From NCBI GenBank assembly GCA_900542015.1, contig UQLY01000012.1:1-64000 (forward strand): a DNA stretch of 64,000 nucleotides, in the 5' to 3' direction. This DNA comes from an uncultured Lachnospiraceae bacterium (GTDB lineage Bacteria; Bacillota; Clostridia; Lachnospirales; Lachnospiraceae). The position numbers and the translations under genes are program-made. Positions 7,166-14,971 of the stretch are shown here, piece after piece (position 1 is the stretch's first letter; each line of letters begins with the position of its first letter). The notes beneath the pieces are model-generated. The model was not told the DNA's origin. It saw only the letters and a list, made by a program, of their open reading frames with translations, and did not search any database.

Positions 7166-8530
7166 ATGGCGCAGTCGGAAGAGAAACTGGGAACGGAAAA
7201 AATCGGGAAGCTCATTTTATCCATGGGGATTCCTACTCTGATCGCACAGGTCATCAATCTGCTTTATAATATTGTTGACAGAATGTATATCGGGCATCTG
7301 GTGGGACCCGAAGCGTTGACGGGCGTGGGGCTTACCCTTCCAGTCATTATGCTGATTTCCGCGTTCAGCGCCTTTGTGGGCGCGGGAGGAGCGCCTCTTG
7401 CGGCGATCGCCATGGGACAGGGAGATAAAAAACGGGCGGAAACCATTCTTTCCAATGCGGTTACGATGCTCGTCGCTTTTACGGTCATTCTGATGGCGGT
7501 ATTTTTCCTGATCGAGAAGCCGTTTTTATATCTGATCGGCGCCAGCGATGTGACCTATCCCTATGCGGGCGCATATCTGCGGATTTATCTGTTGGGGACG
7601 CTTTTTGTGCAGCTTGTGATCGGTCTGAACCCGTTTATTACGGCGCAGGGGCAGTCCAGGACGGCAATGCTTTCCGTATTGATCGGCGCGGTTTTAAATA
7701 TCGCTTTGGACCCGGTATTCATCTTTGTATTTCATATGGGAGTCCGGGGAGCGGCTTTGGCGACGATTATTTCGCAGTTTGCAAGCGCGCTGTGGACGAT
7801 GCGGTTCCTGCTATCCGGGAAAACGTCGTTGCGGATTCAGGCGAAATATTTGAAACCTCAATGGAGGGTCATCGGCAGCGTGGCGGCGCTGGGCGTGTCT
7901 CCGTTTATTATGCAGAGCACGGAAAGTCTGATTTCCGTAGTACTTAGCAGCGGCTTACAAAAATACGGCGGAGATATTTATGTGGGATCGCTGACGATTT
8001 TACAAAGCGTTATGCAGTTGATCAATACGCCGATTTCCGGATTCACCCAGGGCGTGCAGCCGATTCTCAGCTATAATTACGGCGCGGGAAATATCGGGCG
8101 CGTCAGGGATACCTATAAAAGAATCATTATCATTACGACAACCGCGTCCTTTGTCATCACGTTGTCTGCGATGCTTTTCCCGGGAATGTTTGCGCGCATT
8201 TTTACGGACGATCCCCAGTTGACGGCGGTGGTAAAAAAGGTCATGCCGATTTTTGTGGCGGGTATGTTGATATTCGGCGTGCAGATGGGATGCCAGACGA
8301 CGTTTATGGGGCTGGGACAGGCGAAGATTTCTTTGTTTATGGCGCTTTTGAGAAAAGTCTTTCTGCTGGTGCCCTTCGCCATTATTTTCCCGATGGTTAC
8401 GCAGAATGTTTTAAGCATTTATTTCGCGGAATGCTCGGCGGACGCTATCGCGGCGGTCATATGCGGGATTGTATTTTTGTGTAATATCCGTAAAATACTG
8501 GAACAGGGACCGGTACGGAGCAAAGCGTGA
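7166..8530 (+). CDS. MATE family multidrug efflux transporter
   Basis: 454-residue membrane protein with about 12 helices in two homologous halves. It exports cationic compounds in exchange for Na+ or H+. The N-terminal signature region KLILSMGIPTLIAQVINLLY, the conserved NPFITAQGQSRTAML segment and the second-half SFNYGAG-like LSYNYGAG are typical of the DinF/NorM-like Clostridial branch. AGGAAGGG lies 6 bases before ATG 7166. Length is normal for the family. Substrate not predictable. Confidence 0.93.
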   Translation: MAQSEEKLGTEKIGKLILSMGIPTLIAQVINLLYNIVDRMYIGHLVGPEALTGVGLTLPVIMLISAFSAFVGAGGAPLAAIAMGQGDKKRAETILSNAVTMLVAFTVILMAVFFLIEKPFLYLIGASDVTYPYAGAYLRIYLLGTLFVQLVIGLNPFITAQGQSRTAMLSVLIGAVLNIALDPVFIFVFHMGVRGAALATIISQFASALWTMRFLLSGKTSLRIQAKYLKPQWRVIGSVAALGVSPFIMQSTESLISVVLSSGLQKYGGDIYVGSLTILQSVMQLINTPISGFTQGVQPILSYNYGAGNIGRVRDTYKRIIIITTTASFVITLSAMLFPGMFARIFTDDPQLTAVVKKVMPIFVAGMLIFGVQMGCQTTFMGLGQAKISLFMALLRKVFLLVPFAIIFPMVTQNVLSIYFAECSADAIAAVICGIVFLCNIRKILEQGPVRSKA

Positions 8531-8546
8531 GGAAAAACGGGAGTAC

Positions 8547-8575
8547 TTGCAAGCGAATGGGCAATGTGCTATTCT
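8547..8575 (+). promoter_or_regulatory. SigA-type promoter of the Bax-inhibitor-1 gene
   Basis: TTGCAA (8547-8552), 17 bases, TATTCT (8570-8575). The gene starts 63 bases further on at 8639. Confidence 0.6.
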
Positions 8576-8638
8576 TAGAAAAACAGAATATAGATCTATC
8601 ACTGTAAACTATGATGGAGCAAAAGAAAGGGGAAACAT

Positions 8639-9490
8639 ATGGAAACTTACAATCCTGACAATTATCCGGGAAAACGGGAAAATCAATTTCAGAATCCGAA
8701 CCCGGAGACAATGCAATACAATGACAGCTATTATTACGGGAACGGACAGACGGCGCAGAGCCAGCCGGATTACATGGGAATGAACGCCGGATTTGAACAA
8801 AACAGCGCCGCGGGAATGTCGGGCTTTCGGAATCTGCATAAGATTGCGGCGGAAGAGGTTGTTGCAAAATCATTCCTGTTTATGCTGGCTGCGTTATTGA
8901 TTACGGCAGTTGCCGCGCTGACCACGTCGCCCGCGACGGCGCTTTATCTGTTGAGCGGCAACGGATTTTTCATTTTGCTTTTTGCGGAATTGGGAATCGT
9001 TATGGTTTCCAATTGGGCGGTTGCAAAGAATAATGCGATTTTGGCAGGTATTTTGTTTGCGGCGTATTCCTATCTGACCGGCGTTACCTTTTCGGTGTTG
9101 TTCCTGGCTTATACGGGAACGTCCATTGCAGTTGTCTTTTTGGCAACGGCGGCGATGTTCGGCATTATGGCGGTCATCGGTCTGGTTACCAAAAAAGATA
9201 TGACCAGTATGGGAAATCTGCTGTTGATGGCTCTGATCGGCGTGCTGATCGTCAGCTTTATCAATCTGTTCTGGTTAAAGAGCAGCGGAGCGGATCTTGT
9301 GATTTGTATCGTCGGCGTGTTGATCTTTGTAGGTCTGACCGCATACGACGCGCAGAGGATCAAACGCCTTGCAGCCGTATCCAACGACTCCAATGTGCTG
9401 ACGTTGGCTTTGATGGGAGCCTTTGAGCTGTATCTCGACTTTATCAACATCTTCTTAAAACTGCTCAGACTGTTTGGAAAGAGAAAATAA
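8639..9490 (+). CDS. Bax inhibitor-1/YccA family membrane protein
   Basis: 283 residues. A hydrophilic Asn/Tyr/Gln/Pro-rich N terminus (about residues 1-65) is followed by seven predicted membrane helices of the BI-1 (UPF0005) fold. The late conserved LTAYDAQRIKRL and ALMGAFELYLDFINIFLKLL segments are clear. Family members are Ca2+/H+-responsive membrane channels or protease-associated factors; the bacterial role is little defined. GGGG lies 8 bases before ATG 8639, with its own promoter upstream. Confidence 0.9.
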   Translation: METYNPDNYPGKRENQFQNPNPETMQYNDSYYYGNGQTAQSQPDYMGMNAGFEQNSAAGMSGFRNLHKIAAEEVVAKSFLFMLAALLITAVAALTTSPATALYLLSGNGFFILLFAELGIVMVSNWAVAKNNAILAGILFAAYSYLTGVTFSVLFLAYTGTSIAVVFLATAAMFGIMAVIGLVTKKDMTSMGNLLLMALIGVLIVSFINLFWLKSSGADLVICIVGVLIFVGLTAYDAQRIKRLAAVSNDSNVLTLALMGAFELYLDFINIFLKLLRLFGKRK

Positions 9491-9617
9491 ATCCAACTAC
9501 GACCAATGAAAGCCAAGACCAATTTTCAAATAAAGCAGACTGATTATTTGCAAATAAAACAGAACGATTAGCGGTAGGCAATTTCTGCAGATAATAAAAG
9601 GATTGTTCCTATTTATG

Positions 9618-9743
9618 AATCGGGGCATCGGTCAAAGGAAACCTTTATAAAAACGCCGGTACTTAATCCGCGTATTTTGCGGATTTATGTACCGTTGCGT
9701 TTTTATAGAGCGAAAGCGTGTTTCCGTGACCGATGCCCTGATT
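9618..9743. repeat. Long palindromic intergenic repeat, copy 2
   Basis: Second copy of the hairpin repeat at 2269-2410. The outer stem is GGGCATCGGTCA (9623-9634) with TGACCGATGCCC, flanked by AATC/GATT with one G-T wobble. The inner stem and the loop GTATTTT are the same as in copy 1. It lies between the convergent Bax-inhibitor and nitroreductase genes and ends 26 bases past the nitroreductase stop, so it could act as a bidirectional terminator. The rest of 9491-9768 holds nothing else I can support. Confidence 0.8.
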
Positions 9744-9768
9744 ATATACTACAATCCTTTTACGCTTC

Positions 9769-10440
9769 TTATAATGCGCCCCAGCTAAAATTCTCCGCTC
9801 CGGCGCCTATCTCAAAATGATATTTTACGATCCCCAAATCAACTTTTGTATAAAATCCTGTTCCGGCTTTTGCGGTAACGGTGTCGCCGTTTAAGGTAAA
9901 CATGAATTTTTGCTGATTCATTGCCGTCGGAGCCAGCAGAGCGGCTTGGACGCCCTTTTGGAACCAGTCGGGGACGGAAGAGCCGGCTTTCATAACCGCC
10001 TGGGGATCTTTGGATTTGTGTGGAACGCCATTTGTTTTTCCGTAGCCCACGGCGATTACCACGCACAGCTTTTCGCCGTTTCCGATTTGAAAAGCCGTCT
10101 TAATTTTGCTGTAGGTAAGAGCGACCCAGCAGGTATTCAGTCCCAACTGCTGCGCTTTTAAAGCGACTTTTTCTCCATAGTAACCGCATGTTTCTTCCAG
10201 ATCTTTTCCCTTTTTTCCGATCAGGGCGATATAATTGGTTACGCCGGAAAATTTTCCGTAATGCGCCATAAACCCGTCGAACGCTTTGGGCTCGTCTGTA
10301 ACCAACTGCATATGCAGACCGCTTTCCTGATTGCACTGGTCGATAAAAGACAACAATTCCGTCTTTACATCGCCGTCTATTGCTTTGGTAAGATAAGAGC
10401 GGACAGAGTGCCGCTCCCGGATTGCTTCCGATAAGTTCAT
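9769..10440 (-). CDS. Nitroreductase family protein
   Basis: 223-residue flavoprotein of the nitroreductase fold, expected to bind FMN and reduce nitro or quinone-like substrates with NAD(P)H. It opens with AIRERHSVRSYL, the usual start of the family, and carries GYYGEKVALKAQQLGLNTCWVAL and a late LLAPTAMNQQKF that matches the phosphate-binding P-S/T-A-x-N-x-Q segment. In this subgroup that segment is near the C-terminal half rather than the N terminus, as in TM1586-like nitroreductases. GGAGG lies 9 bases before ATG 10440. It follows the ArsR gene on the same strand by 49 bases and is probably its regulated partner. Confidence 0.88.
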   Translation of the reverse strand: MNLSEAIRERHSVRSYLTKAIDGDVKTELLSFIDQCNQESGLHMQLVTDEPKAFDGFMAHYGKFSGVTNYIALIGKKGKDLEETCGYYGEKVALKAQQLGLNTCWVALTYSKIKTAFQIGNGEKLCVVIAVGYGKTNGVPHKSKDPQAVMKAGSSVPDWFQKGVQAALLAPTAMNQQKFMFTLNGDTVTAKAGTGFYTKVDLGIVKYHFEIGAGAENFSWGAL

Positions 10441-10489
10441 ATTCTTTTACCTCCGTGATGAAATAAAATGGATTGGCGGCTGCTGAATG

Positions 10490-10846
10490 CTATTCATCGC
10501 CGCTTCTGTCGGGTGCGTTTTTCTTGATTTGCCGGATGTCTGTGAACAGATCGATGATCTTTTGCACTTCGTTGTCATCCGGGTCTAAATAGTAATAGAT
10601 AAATCTACCCTCTTTCCGTGCCCTGACGATACCCGCATTTTTTAAGATCTGTATATGATGTGAAACAGCCGGGCGTGACAGATTTGTCTTTTTGGCAATA
10701 TCCGCCACCCGGCTCCCTCCGCATTCTCCGCAAAGTAAAATGAAAAGAAGGTACTGGCGCGTTTCATCTCCTAAAGCGGCAAGAATTTGCTGACATGATT
10801 GAAATTCATCCCTGATCCGTTCAATATCCTGCTTCGTATTTGTCAT
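10490..10846 (-). CDS. ArsR family transcriptional regulator
   Basis: 118-residue winged-helix repressor. The recognition region reads VADIAKKTNLSRPAVSHHI and the wing KEGRFIYYYL. A LLCGECGG segment with two cysteines lies just before the helix-turn-helix; cysteines there could sense metal or redox state, but the usual CxC metal motif is not clear. The frame runs back to 10882, but ATG 10846 has AAGGAG 7 bases upstream and is preferred. It precedes the nitroreductase gene in a two-gene unit and has a 20-bp perfect palindrome 17 bases before its start, which is a probable autoregulatory operator. Confidence 0.9.
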   Translation of the reverse strand: MTNTKQDIERIRDEFQSCQQILAALGDETRQYLLFILLCGECGGSRVADIAKKTNLSRPAVSHHIQILKNAGIVRARKEGRFIYYYLDPDDNEVQKIIDLFTDIRQIKKNAPDRSGDE

Positions 10847-10862
10847 AAGGCACTCCTTTATC

Positions 10863-10882
10863 TTGTTTAAATATTTAAACAA
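10863..10882. promoter_or_regulatory. 20-bp palindromic operator of the arsR-nitroreductase unit
   Basis: TTGTTTAAATATTTAAACAA is a perfect palindrome directly upstream of the ArsR start. Location, symmetry and length match ArsR-family operators. The surrounding AT-rich DNA probably holds the promoter. Confidence 0.65.
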
Positions 10883-10955
10883 ATAAGATTATACCACGAA
10901 AAAAGATAAATAGACGATCTGTAAAGAAAATCGAGACGGATCATGACCTGACTGA

Positions 10956-11525
10956 TTAAAAGGAAATAATATTCAGGTGTTCCAATAGGATTTTAATCCC
11001 CATGAGGACCAAAATCAAACCGCCTGCAAATTCGGCTTTGGATTTGTACCTGGCGCCGAACACGTTTCCGATTTTAAGACCGATACCGGACAGTACAAAG
11101 GTTATGACGCCGATAAAGGCAACGGCTGCGATAATATTGACGTCGGGCAGCAGAGCAAAGGTAATGCCCACGGCAAGGGCGTCGATGCTGGTGGCGACAG
11201 CCATTAAAAACATGATTTTAACGGAGAAAGATCCGTTGGCGGGTTCTTCATCCTTGGAGAATGATTCGCGGATCATATTTCCTCCGATCAGTGCAAGCAG
11301 AATAAAAGCGATCCAATGATCCAGCCTGGTAATATATTGCTGGAACGCCGATCCCAGCAGATAGCCGAGGGTCGGCATCAACGCCTGAAAGCCGCCGAAC
11401 CACAGTCCGACGATCAGAAAATGCTTCGGTTTGACCTCCTTTGTAGCGAGTCCCTTGCAGACGGATACCGCAAAGGCGTCCATAGAAAGTCCTACCGCGA
11501 TTAAAAAAAGCTCCCATAAATCCAT
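10956..11525 (-). CDS. mntP: MntP-type manganese efflux pump
   Basis: 189-residue membrane protein with about six helices, MntP (formerly YebN) family, which exports Mn2+. Conserved acidic segments lie in helices: LSMDAFAVSVCKGL and the related SIDALAVGITFALL in the second half, each with Asp. The longer frame to 11576 would run through the riboswitch terminator; ATG 11525 has AGGAGG 8 bases upstream and is preferred. It is controlled by a yybP-ykoY (Mn2+) riboswitch, which independently supports the Mn2+ substrate. Confidence 0.95.
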   Translation of the reverse strand: MDLWELFLIAVGLSMDAFAVSVCKGLATKEVKPKHFLIVGLWFGGFQALMPTLGYLLGSAFQQYITRLDHWIAFILLALIGGNMIRESFSKDEEPANGSFSVKIMFLMAVATSIDALAVGITFALLPDVNIIAAVAFIGVITFVLSGIGLKIGNVFGARYKSKAEFAGGLILVLMGIKILLEHLNIISF

Positions 11526-11544
11526 GAATATCATCCTCCTGTAT

Positions 11545-11573
11545 AAAAAAATCAGATACATTGCTGTATCTGA
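11545..11573 (-). terminator. Riboswitch-controlled intrinsic terminator before mntP
   Basis: In the minus-strand RNA TCAGATACA pairs with TGTATCTGA (9 perfect bp, loop GCAA) followed by seven U. Upstream hairpin 1, AGACTCA/TGAGTCT at 11583-11619, also ends in a U-run at 11578-11582 and may be a second terminator. The mntP RBS begins a few bases later. Confidence 0.85.
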
Positions 11574-11703
11574 CAATAAAAAAGACTCAGATACAGCATA
11601 AATGCCATACCATGAGTCTCGTTATTTAAGGCAAGCCAGATTTCTTTGAAAAATCAGTATGTTGACTTGTCACGACTAATCGCGCTAACTACTCCCTCAA
11701 AGT
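11545..11703 (-). promoter_or_regulatory. yybP-ykoY manganese riboswitch with expression platform
   Basis: The minus-strand leader has the family landmarks GGGAGTAG near the 5' end, GTGACAAGTC, GGCTTG, and AACGAGAC before the 3' closing strand. The closing helix P1 pairs ACUUUGAG (11703-11696) with CUCAUGGU (11616-11609). That 3' P1 strand also forms the arm of hairpin 1 (11583-11619). The arm TGCTGTATCTGA (11598-11587) of hairpin 1 is perfectly complementary over 12 bases to TCAGATACAGCA (11573-11562), the 5' arm of the following terminator. Mn2+-stabilised P1 should therefore free the antiterminator and switch mntP on. Confidence 0.85.
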
Positions 11704-11709
11704 TTTTAA

Positions 11710-11738
11710 ATTTTACCACGACATAGAGAAATTGTCAA
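11710..11738 (-). promoter_or_regulatory. SigA promoter of the mntP riboswitch transcript
   Basis: On the minus strand, TTGACA (11738-11733), exactly 17 bases, then TAAAAT (11715-11710). Transcription would start within a few bases of the aptamer P1 helix. The -35 box lies 15 bases beyond the stop of the upstream gene. Confidence 0.8.
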
Positions 11739-11752
11739 CGCTATGTCTGATT

Positions 11753-12721
11753 TTAATTGTTGCCATGGGTAACAGGGGCAATCATCCGTGTCTTGACGGA
11801 AACGGAGCTGTTTTTGAACGCCTGTTTTACCGTTGCAAAAGCGCCTACAATGAGGAAAATTAAACCGACAAAAATATCCATCGTAACAGCCGATGAAACT
11901 TCGGAATCTTCTAAAAACATGGGAACCATCTGTATAGCGGATATAATATCGAAGCCGCCGTACGCCTTGGCAATTTCAATGGCAAGGCACAAATATTCCG
12001 AAACAAACACCATTGCGACAGAGATCAGGCAGGAGATGATAATTCCCGGTTTTGTCAGTTTGCCGCATAACAGTTCATAGCCCTTCATGGTGCAGAAGAT
12101 CATAACCAGACCTCCGAGTACGGAAATATAACCCAGCTGATAGATCAAAACCCATACGATAACGCCGAGCAGGGAACCTAACAGGGCGCCGATGACGCCG
12201 CCGAGCATATTGCCGTGTCCCTCGGCTTTCTTTTTTACCGCATTTTGCTGTAACTGGCTCGATACGTTGGTATAGCAGGAAGAACAGAACATATGAGGGG
12301 CACCGTCCAACTGATAGAGATTGAGCCCGTATTCCGTCCCGCAGCCTTCGCAGCAGGGCAGCAGGTCGTTTGCCGAGCAATAGACGGTAATCTCATTTAA
12401 GAAAGCCTGCATACAGGGAACATAATTTTTGCCCCAGGAAAACCCGAGTCCCTGCATTTCCGCAACAATTTTAACGCCGTTGTAAGATGCGGTCTGAACA
12501 TATTGAAATTTGGAAGGACATTGATTGAGATAGTCTGAAGTCGGCTGGGAAGGCGGAACATTTCCGGGTTTCGCCCAGAGCGTAATGGAATGACGCGCAT
12601 CCGTATTGGGATACTGCTGGATCAGAATAAAGTAGCCGTTATAAAGCCCGTAAATAAGACCGCCTTTTTCATCAACGGTCAGACCGTTTTGTACGGCAAA
12701 TTGTTTTACTTTTTTGTACAT
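11753..12721 (-). CDS. Uncharacterised membrane protein with zinc ribbon
   Basis: 322 residues. The N-terminal part (1-115) is soluble. It is followed by a four-cysteine zinc ribbon (CEGC at about 124-127, CSSC at 146-149) and then four predicted membrane helices at about 172-195, 197-215, 226-248 and 286-308. The first helix is glycine-rich (GGVIGALLGSLLGV). I do not recognise the family. GAGGAG lies 8 bases before ATG 12721. It is a single gene on this strand, directly before the mntP promoter. Confidence 0.75.
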   Translation of the reverse strand: MYKKVKQFAVQNGLTVDEKGGLIYGLYNGYFILIQQYPNTDARHSITLWAKPGNVPPSQPTSDYLNQCPSKFQYVQTASYNGVKIVAEMQGLGFSWGKNYVPCMQAFLNEITVYCSANDLLPCCEGCGTEYGLNLYQLDGAPHMFCSSCYTNVSSQLQQNAVKKKAEGHGNMLGGVIGALLGSLLGVIVWVLIYQLGYISVLGGLVMIFCTMKGYELLCGKLTKPGIIISCLISVAMVFVSEYLCLAIEIAKAYGGFDIISAIQMVPMFLEDSEVSSAVTMDIFVGLIFLIVGAFATVKQAFKNSSVSVKTRMIAPVTHGNN

Positions 12722-12803
12722 TTGGAATTCTCCTCATAAGAATAGATATTACACGATTGCGTTCATTATAACACCAAAAGGAATATTTTTCTATAAAATT
12801 TGC

Positions 12804-12837
12804 ATCTAATTTATTGATATCTAATTTATTGATATCT
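12804..12837. repeat. Short tandem repeat, 15-bp unit
   Basis: ATCTAATTTATTGAT occurs twice in tandem (12804-12818, 12819-12833) plus four more bases of a third unit. It lies in the spacer between divergent genes, 52 bases before the ABC operon promoter. Confidence 0.85.
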
Positions 12838-12889
12838 GACTGGAATAGGATGGAAACGGCTGTTTTATCTGATTTTTTATGGAATACAC

Positions 12890-12918
12890 TTGACAACATC
12901 ATATATATACTGTATATG
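12890..12918 (+). promoter_or_regulatory. Promoter of the double-ABC/GntR operon
   Basis: TTGACA (12890-12895), 17 bases, TATATG (12913-12918). The -10 box lies inside the palindromic operator at 12909-12932. Confidence 0.75.
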
Positions 12919-12932
12919 TTCATATATACAGT
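12909..12932. promoter_or_regulatory. Operator for the YtrA-type GntR repressor
   Basis: ACTGTATAT-N6-ATATACAGT is a perfect 9-bp inverted repeat covering the -10 box. It should be bound by the GntR protein encoded third in the operon (14556-14924), giving autorepression. Confidence 0.7.
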
Positions 12933-12995
12933 AAAAGCACGGAAATCATTTAATGGAAATAACACAACGGAAATAAAGGCACGGGGGTCAGAGCG

Positions 12996-13847
12996 ATGAT
13001 CAAAATAGAAGGGGTAACAAAAAAATTAGGCGTTTTTTCACTGAAGGATGTTTCGTTTACGGTTCCGCCGGGTTATATCTGCGGGCTGATCGGAGAGAAC
13101 GGAGCGGGCAAGACGACGCTGCTTCGTCTGCTGTTAGGGCTGTACCGCCTTGACGCGGGCAGGATTGAAATAGCGGGTCACGATATCAGCCGGGAGGAAC
13201 GGGCGGCAAAGAATGATATCGGCTATGTGCTGTCGGAGGAATTGTTTGACCGGGAACTGACCCTTTTGGAAAACGCCGAGGCATACGGCAGATATTATGA
13301 GCGTTATGACAGAGAACGGTTTTTAGACTATTGCGGGAGATTTGAACTGGAGGCAAAACGGAAATTAAAGAAGCATTCCAAAGGGGAAAAGTTAAAATTT
13401 CAGTTTGCCTTTGCGCTGGCGCATTTGCCGAAAGTGCTGTTGTTAGATGAGCCGACTTCCGGTTTTGATCCGGAATTTCGCAAAAAGTTTTTGCAGATTT
13501 TAACGGAGTTTATTTGCGACGGGGAACACAGCGTGCTTCTTGCCACGCACCTGACCTCGGATCTGGAACGGCTCGGAGATTATATTACGTTTCTGCATCA
13601 GGGGAAACTTGTATTTTCCATGGATCGGGAGACGCTGGAAGATTCCTTCCGTCTCGTTAGCGGGGAGGATTACAAGCTGAATTTGCTGCAAAAGGATAAG
13701 GTCATTTATAAAGAAAAGGGCGCCTATGGCGCTAAGGCGCTGGTCAGACACAACAGGCTGGCGGTTTATGACAGGGAAGTGTCTGTGGATGTGCCCGCAA
13801 TCGAGGACATTATGTATTTTATGATGAAAGGGGAAAAACATGTATAA
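12996..13847 (+). CDS. ABC transporter ATP-binding protein (YtrB-like)
   Basis: 283 residues. Walker A GENGAGKTT is near residue 38 and Walker B VLLLDEPTSGFDP. The signature is degenerate, HSKGEKLKFQFAFAL instead of LSGGQ, as in YtrB-type ATPases. It powers the adjacent permease (13840-14541), whose start overlaps its end by 8 bases. First gene of a five-gene operon with a GntR repressor in the middle. In related operons such transporters respond to cell-wall antibiotics; the substrate here is not known. Confidence 0.9.
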   Translation: MIKIEGVTKKLGVFSLKDVSFTVPPGYICGLIGENGAGKTTLLRLLLGLYRLDAGRIEIAGHDISREERAAKNDIGYVLSEELFDRELTLLENAEAYGRYYERYDRERFLDYCGRFELEAKRKLKKHSKGEKLKFQFAFALAHLPKVLLLDEPTSGFDPEFRKKFLQILTEFICDGEHSVLLATHLTSDLERLGDYITFLHQGKLVFSMDRETLEDSFRLVSGEDYKLNLLQKDKVIYKEKGAYGAKALVRHNRLAVYDREVSVDVPAIEDIMYFMMKGEKHV

Positions 13848-14541
13848 AACAGTGCTGCATGACTACCGGTATCATAGAAAGGACGGATTTCGCAATTTGC
13901 TGAGCATTCCGGGCATTTGGTTCGTCTATCTTTATCCGCTGTGGTTTTTGCCGGCAGTTTCCGATATGGGATTTAGGGAGGCAGCGGTTTTTTTCAGCGC
14001 CATGGTGCCCGTGCTCTTTAGTCTGATGCTTTCGAGAATGTACGGCGGGCAGATCGGCAAAACCCTGTTTTTGTGTCCGATGTCCAAAGAGGACAGAAGG
14101 GCATATGTCAAAGCGGGTATGAGGATACGGATCGGATTTTGCGTCGGACTCTTTCTGGTCCTTCACGCCGTCCTTGCCGCTCTGGGTTGGATTACCCTTC
14201 CGATGTTTGCGGCAAAGCTGACCGTGATGATCTTATCGGCGGTATCCGTCAATATCTATTGCCAGCCGGATCATAAAGGCGATGACGGGACGAAACGCAG
14301 CTATCCGTTAAGAGGCAATTATGCAATATGGGATATGCTGGCGCAGATTATGTGCATCGTCAATATGGTGCTTTTAAGCATGTATGAGGGGAACGAACGG
14401 CTGTGGGAACTGATCCTGACGGCGGCGCTTATATTGTTTCAATTTGCGGTCTGCATGGAACTGGTCTGCAAATTTTACCCGCAGGTGTTGGAACATACCG
14501 TCTGTTATGAAAGCGGTTGGAAAGAGGAAAACAAAAAGTAA
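13840..14541 (+). CDS. ABC transporter permease of the first pair
   Basis: 233-residue membrane protein with about six hydrophobic helices and basic loops; no soluble domain. GGGG lies 7 bases before the ATG, which overlaps the upstream ATPase gene. Family assignment rests on context (ATPase before, GntR repressor after) and helix pattern, since ABC-2-like permeases of this type diverge strongly. Confidence 0.75.
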   Translation: MYKTVLHDYRYHRKDGFRNLLSIPGIWFVYLYPLWFLPAVSDMGFREAAVFFSAMVPVLFSLMLSRMYGGQIGKTLFLCPMSKEDRRAYVKAGMRIRIGFCVGLFLVLHAVLAALGWITLPMFAAKLTVMILSAVSVNIYCQPDHKGDDGTKRSYPLRGNYAIWDMLAQIMCIVNMVLLSMYEGNERLWELILTAALILFQFAVCMELVCKFYPQVLEHTVCYESGWKEENKK

Positions 14542-14555
14542 AGGAAAGGGAAGCC

Positions 14556-14924
14556 ATGAAAATCATCATTAAGCCCCAGGGAACGCTTGCCATTTATGAA
14601 CAAATCGTCAATCAGCTTAAAAGCGCCATTGTGACCGGAGAATTATCGGCGAACGAAGCGCTGCCGTCCATCCGCGCGCTGGCGGCGGAGCTGGAAGTCA
14701 GCGTCATTACCACCAAAAGGGCGTATGAGGAACTGGAAAAGGAAAAACTGATCCGTTCCGTGCCGGGCAAGGGATTTTATGTCTGTGAATATAATCAGGA
14801 TTATTTAAAAGAAAAACAGTATATTTCTTTGGAAAAGCGTATGGCGGAGCTGATTGAGGACTGCAAAAAGGCGGGAATGAAAAAACAGGACATTCTGGAT
14901 ATGGCGGAGGCTCTTGCGGAGTGA
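14556..14924 (+). CDS. GntR family regulator, YtrA subfamily
   Basis: 122 residues. An N-terminal winged helix (GTLAIYEQIVNQLKSAIVTG, then LPSIRALAAELEVSVITTKRAYEELE) is followed by only a short C-terminal helical segment of about 45 residues, the mark of the YtrA subfamily. The frame begins at 14517, but ATG 14556 follows GGAAAGGGAAGCC and starts the domain properly. It likely binds the operator at 12909-12932 and represses its own operon until cell-envelope stress. Confidence 0.9.
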   Translation: MKIIIKPQGTLAIYEQIVNQLKSAIVTGELSANEALPSIRALAAELEVSVITTKRAYEELEKEKLIRSVPGKGFYVCEYNQDYLKEKQYISLEKRMAELIEDCKKAGMKKQDILDMAEALAE

Positions 14925-14971
14925 TTTTTGGGAAACCGGCGCATGGCGGCGGGGAAAAGAGGGAAGGAACA

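Noticed and set aside
11753..12721. Zinc-ribbon membrane protein as part of the manganese regulon with mntP
   Set aside because: mntP has its own promoter and riboswitch after this gene's stop; nothing shows shared control.
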